Of a stretch of 64,000 nt of DNA, positions 63,684-64,000 are shown piece after piece. Each line of letters starts with the position of its first letter. Position 1 is the first letter of the stretch. Made by a program: the position numbers and the translations under genes. Origin of the DNA: an uncultured Rickettsiella sp. (GTDB lineage Bacteria > Pseudomonadota > Gammaproteobacteria > Diplorickettsiales > Diplorickettsiaceae); NCBI GenBank assembly GCA_947058615.1, contig CAMSHF010000007.1:36133-100132 (forward strand), in the 5' to 3' direction. The notes under the pieces are model-generated. The model did not search any database. It was not told the origin of the DNA and saw only the letters and a program-made list of their open reading frames with translations.

Positions 63684-64000
63684 ATTAACCCCCAAAAATT
63701 TAGGTATTCAAAAAGATAAAACACCAGTAAACATTACATACATATGATTATTATGAAGATATATAAACTTAGATGAAAGTTCTTTAATTCGAACTCAAAA
63801 TACAGGAATGCAAAAAACAGGATATTGACAATTTAAATAATTTCTTAACTTTATAACCTGAATGCTAATTTCAATATTCCGGTATCTTAATATTTAAAAA
63901 ATCCATGCGCGACTTTTGCGCGACTGAACATGACGCACATCGCCATTATTTGGAATAGTTCAGACTTGATGTGACACAAAGGAATGAGTAAGGTTACCCG
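63684..64000. other. Right-end intergenic region with the second direct repeat
   Basis: AT-rich, no gene supported. The 19-bp direct repeat at 63906-63924 is the only clear feature. Sequence to its right, at 63925-64000, is less AT-rich and may be chromosome outside the island. Confidence 0.5.
63906..63924 (+). repeat. Right copy of 19-bp direct repeat, candidate attR
   Basis: TGCGCGACTTTTGCGCGAC, identical and in the same orientation as 30565-30583 beside the integrase. Flanking bases differ on both sides, so the identity is limited to the 19 bases. This is consistent with the ends of an integrated element. Confidence 0.75.

Overview
The window looks like chromosome from a low-GC gammaproteobacterium of the order Legionellales, most likely Coxiellaceae of the Rickettsiella/Diplorickettsia kind. 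The best evidence is a recognisable icmT-icmS pair (parts of the Dot/Icm type IVB secretion system). A lysine-rich DksA, an MlaE with a STAS-like N-terminus and a compact core-gene layout fit the same picture. The genus is inferred; the presence of Dot/Icm genes is read directly from the protein sequences.

Positions 1-30500 are mostly ordinary core genome: pncB (partial), dksA, prfA with a small membrane protein and prmC, an Mla-type lipid transport operon (mlaE-mlaF-mlaD-lipoprotein), a Bcr/CflA-type exporter, accB-accC-prmA-hemA, recG, the pyruvate dehydrogenase set aceE-aceF-lpdA with ampE upstream, a short PutA coupled to a Kef-type antiporter, icmT-icmS, a possible effector and tRNA-Phe(GAA).

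From about 30565 to 63924 the content is accessory. A 19-bp direct repeat occurs just after tRNA-Phe (30565-30583) and again at 63906-63924. A tyrosine integrase and its small partner gene lie immediately inside the left copy, and a HigB/HigA-like toxin-antitoxin pair lies just inside the right copy. I read this as a genomic island of about 33.3 kb. It carries remnants of plasmid mobility or replication genes, two strong inverted-repeat structures, resistance-type acetyltransferases and exporters, an inverted pair of near-identical regulator genes around a flavin monooxygenase / heme-oxygenase-fold enzyme module, and a large biosynthetic cluster.

The cluster (about 43.2-59.8 kb) is the most interesting part. 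A five-gene operon encodes a stand-alone ketosynthase, an acyl carrier protein, a 3-hydroxyacyl-CoA-dehydrogenase-like protein, an acyl-CoA-dehydrogenase-like protein and an adenylation enzyme whose hand-read specificity code (DVWHFSLIDK) is that of serine. This is the gene set known to make aminomalonyl-ACP from serine. A second carrier protein/adenylation pair, a Sfp-type phosphopantetheinyl transferase, two isopenicillin-N-synthase-type Fe(II) oxygenases, a heme-oxygenase-fold iron enzyme, an alanine-dehydrogenase/transhydrogenase-like protein and a 14-TM exporter surround it. The operon is headed by a YjdF-like gene, and a recent 1285-bp tandem duplication has copied yjdF and the 5' end of the ketosynthase gene. 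The inferred product is a small amino-keto metabolite of a type I cannot name. No acyltransferase, condensation or thioesterase domain is visible in the window.
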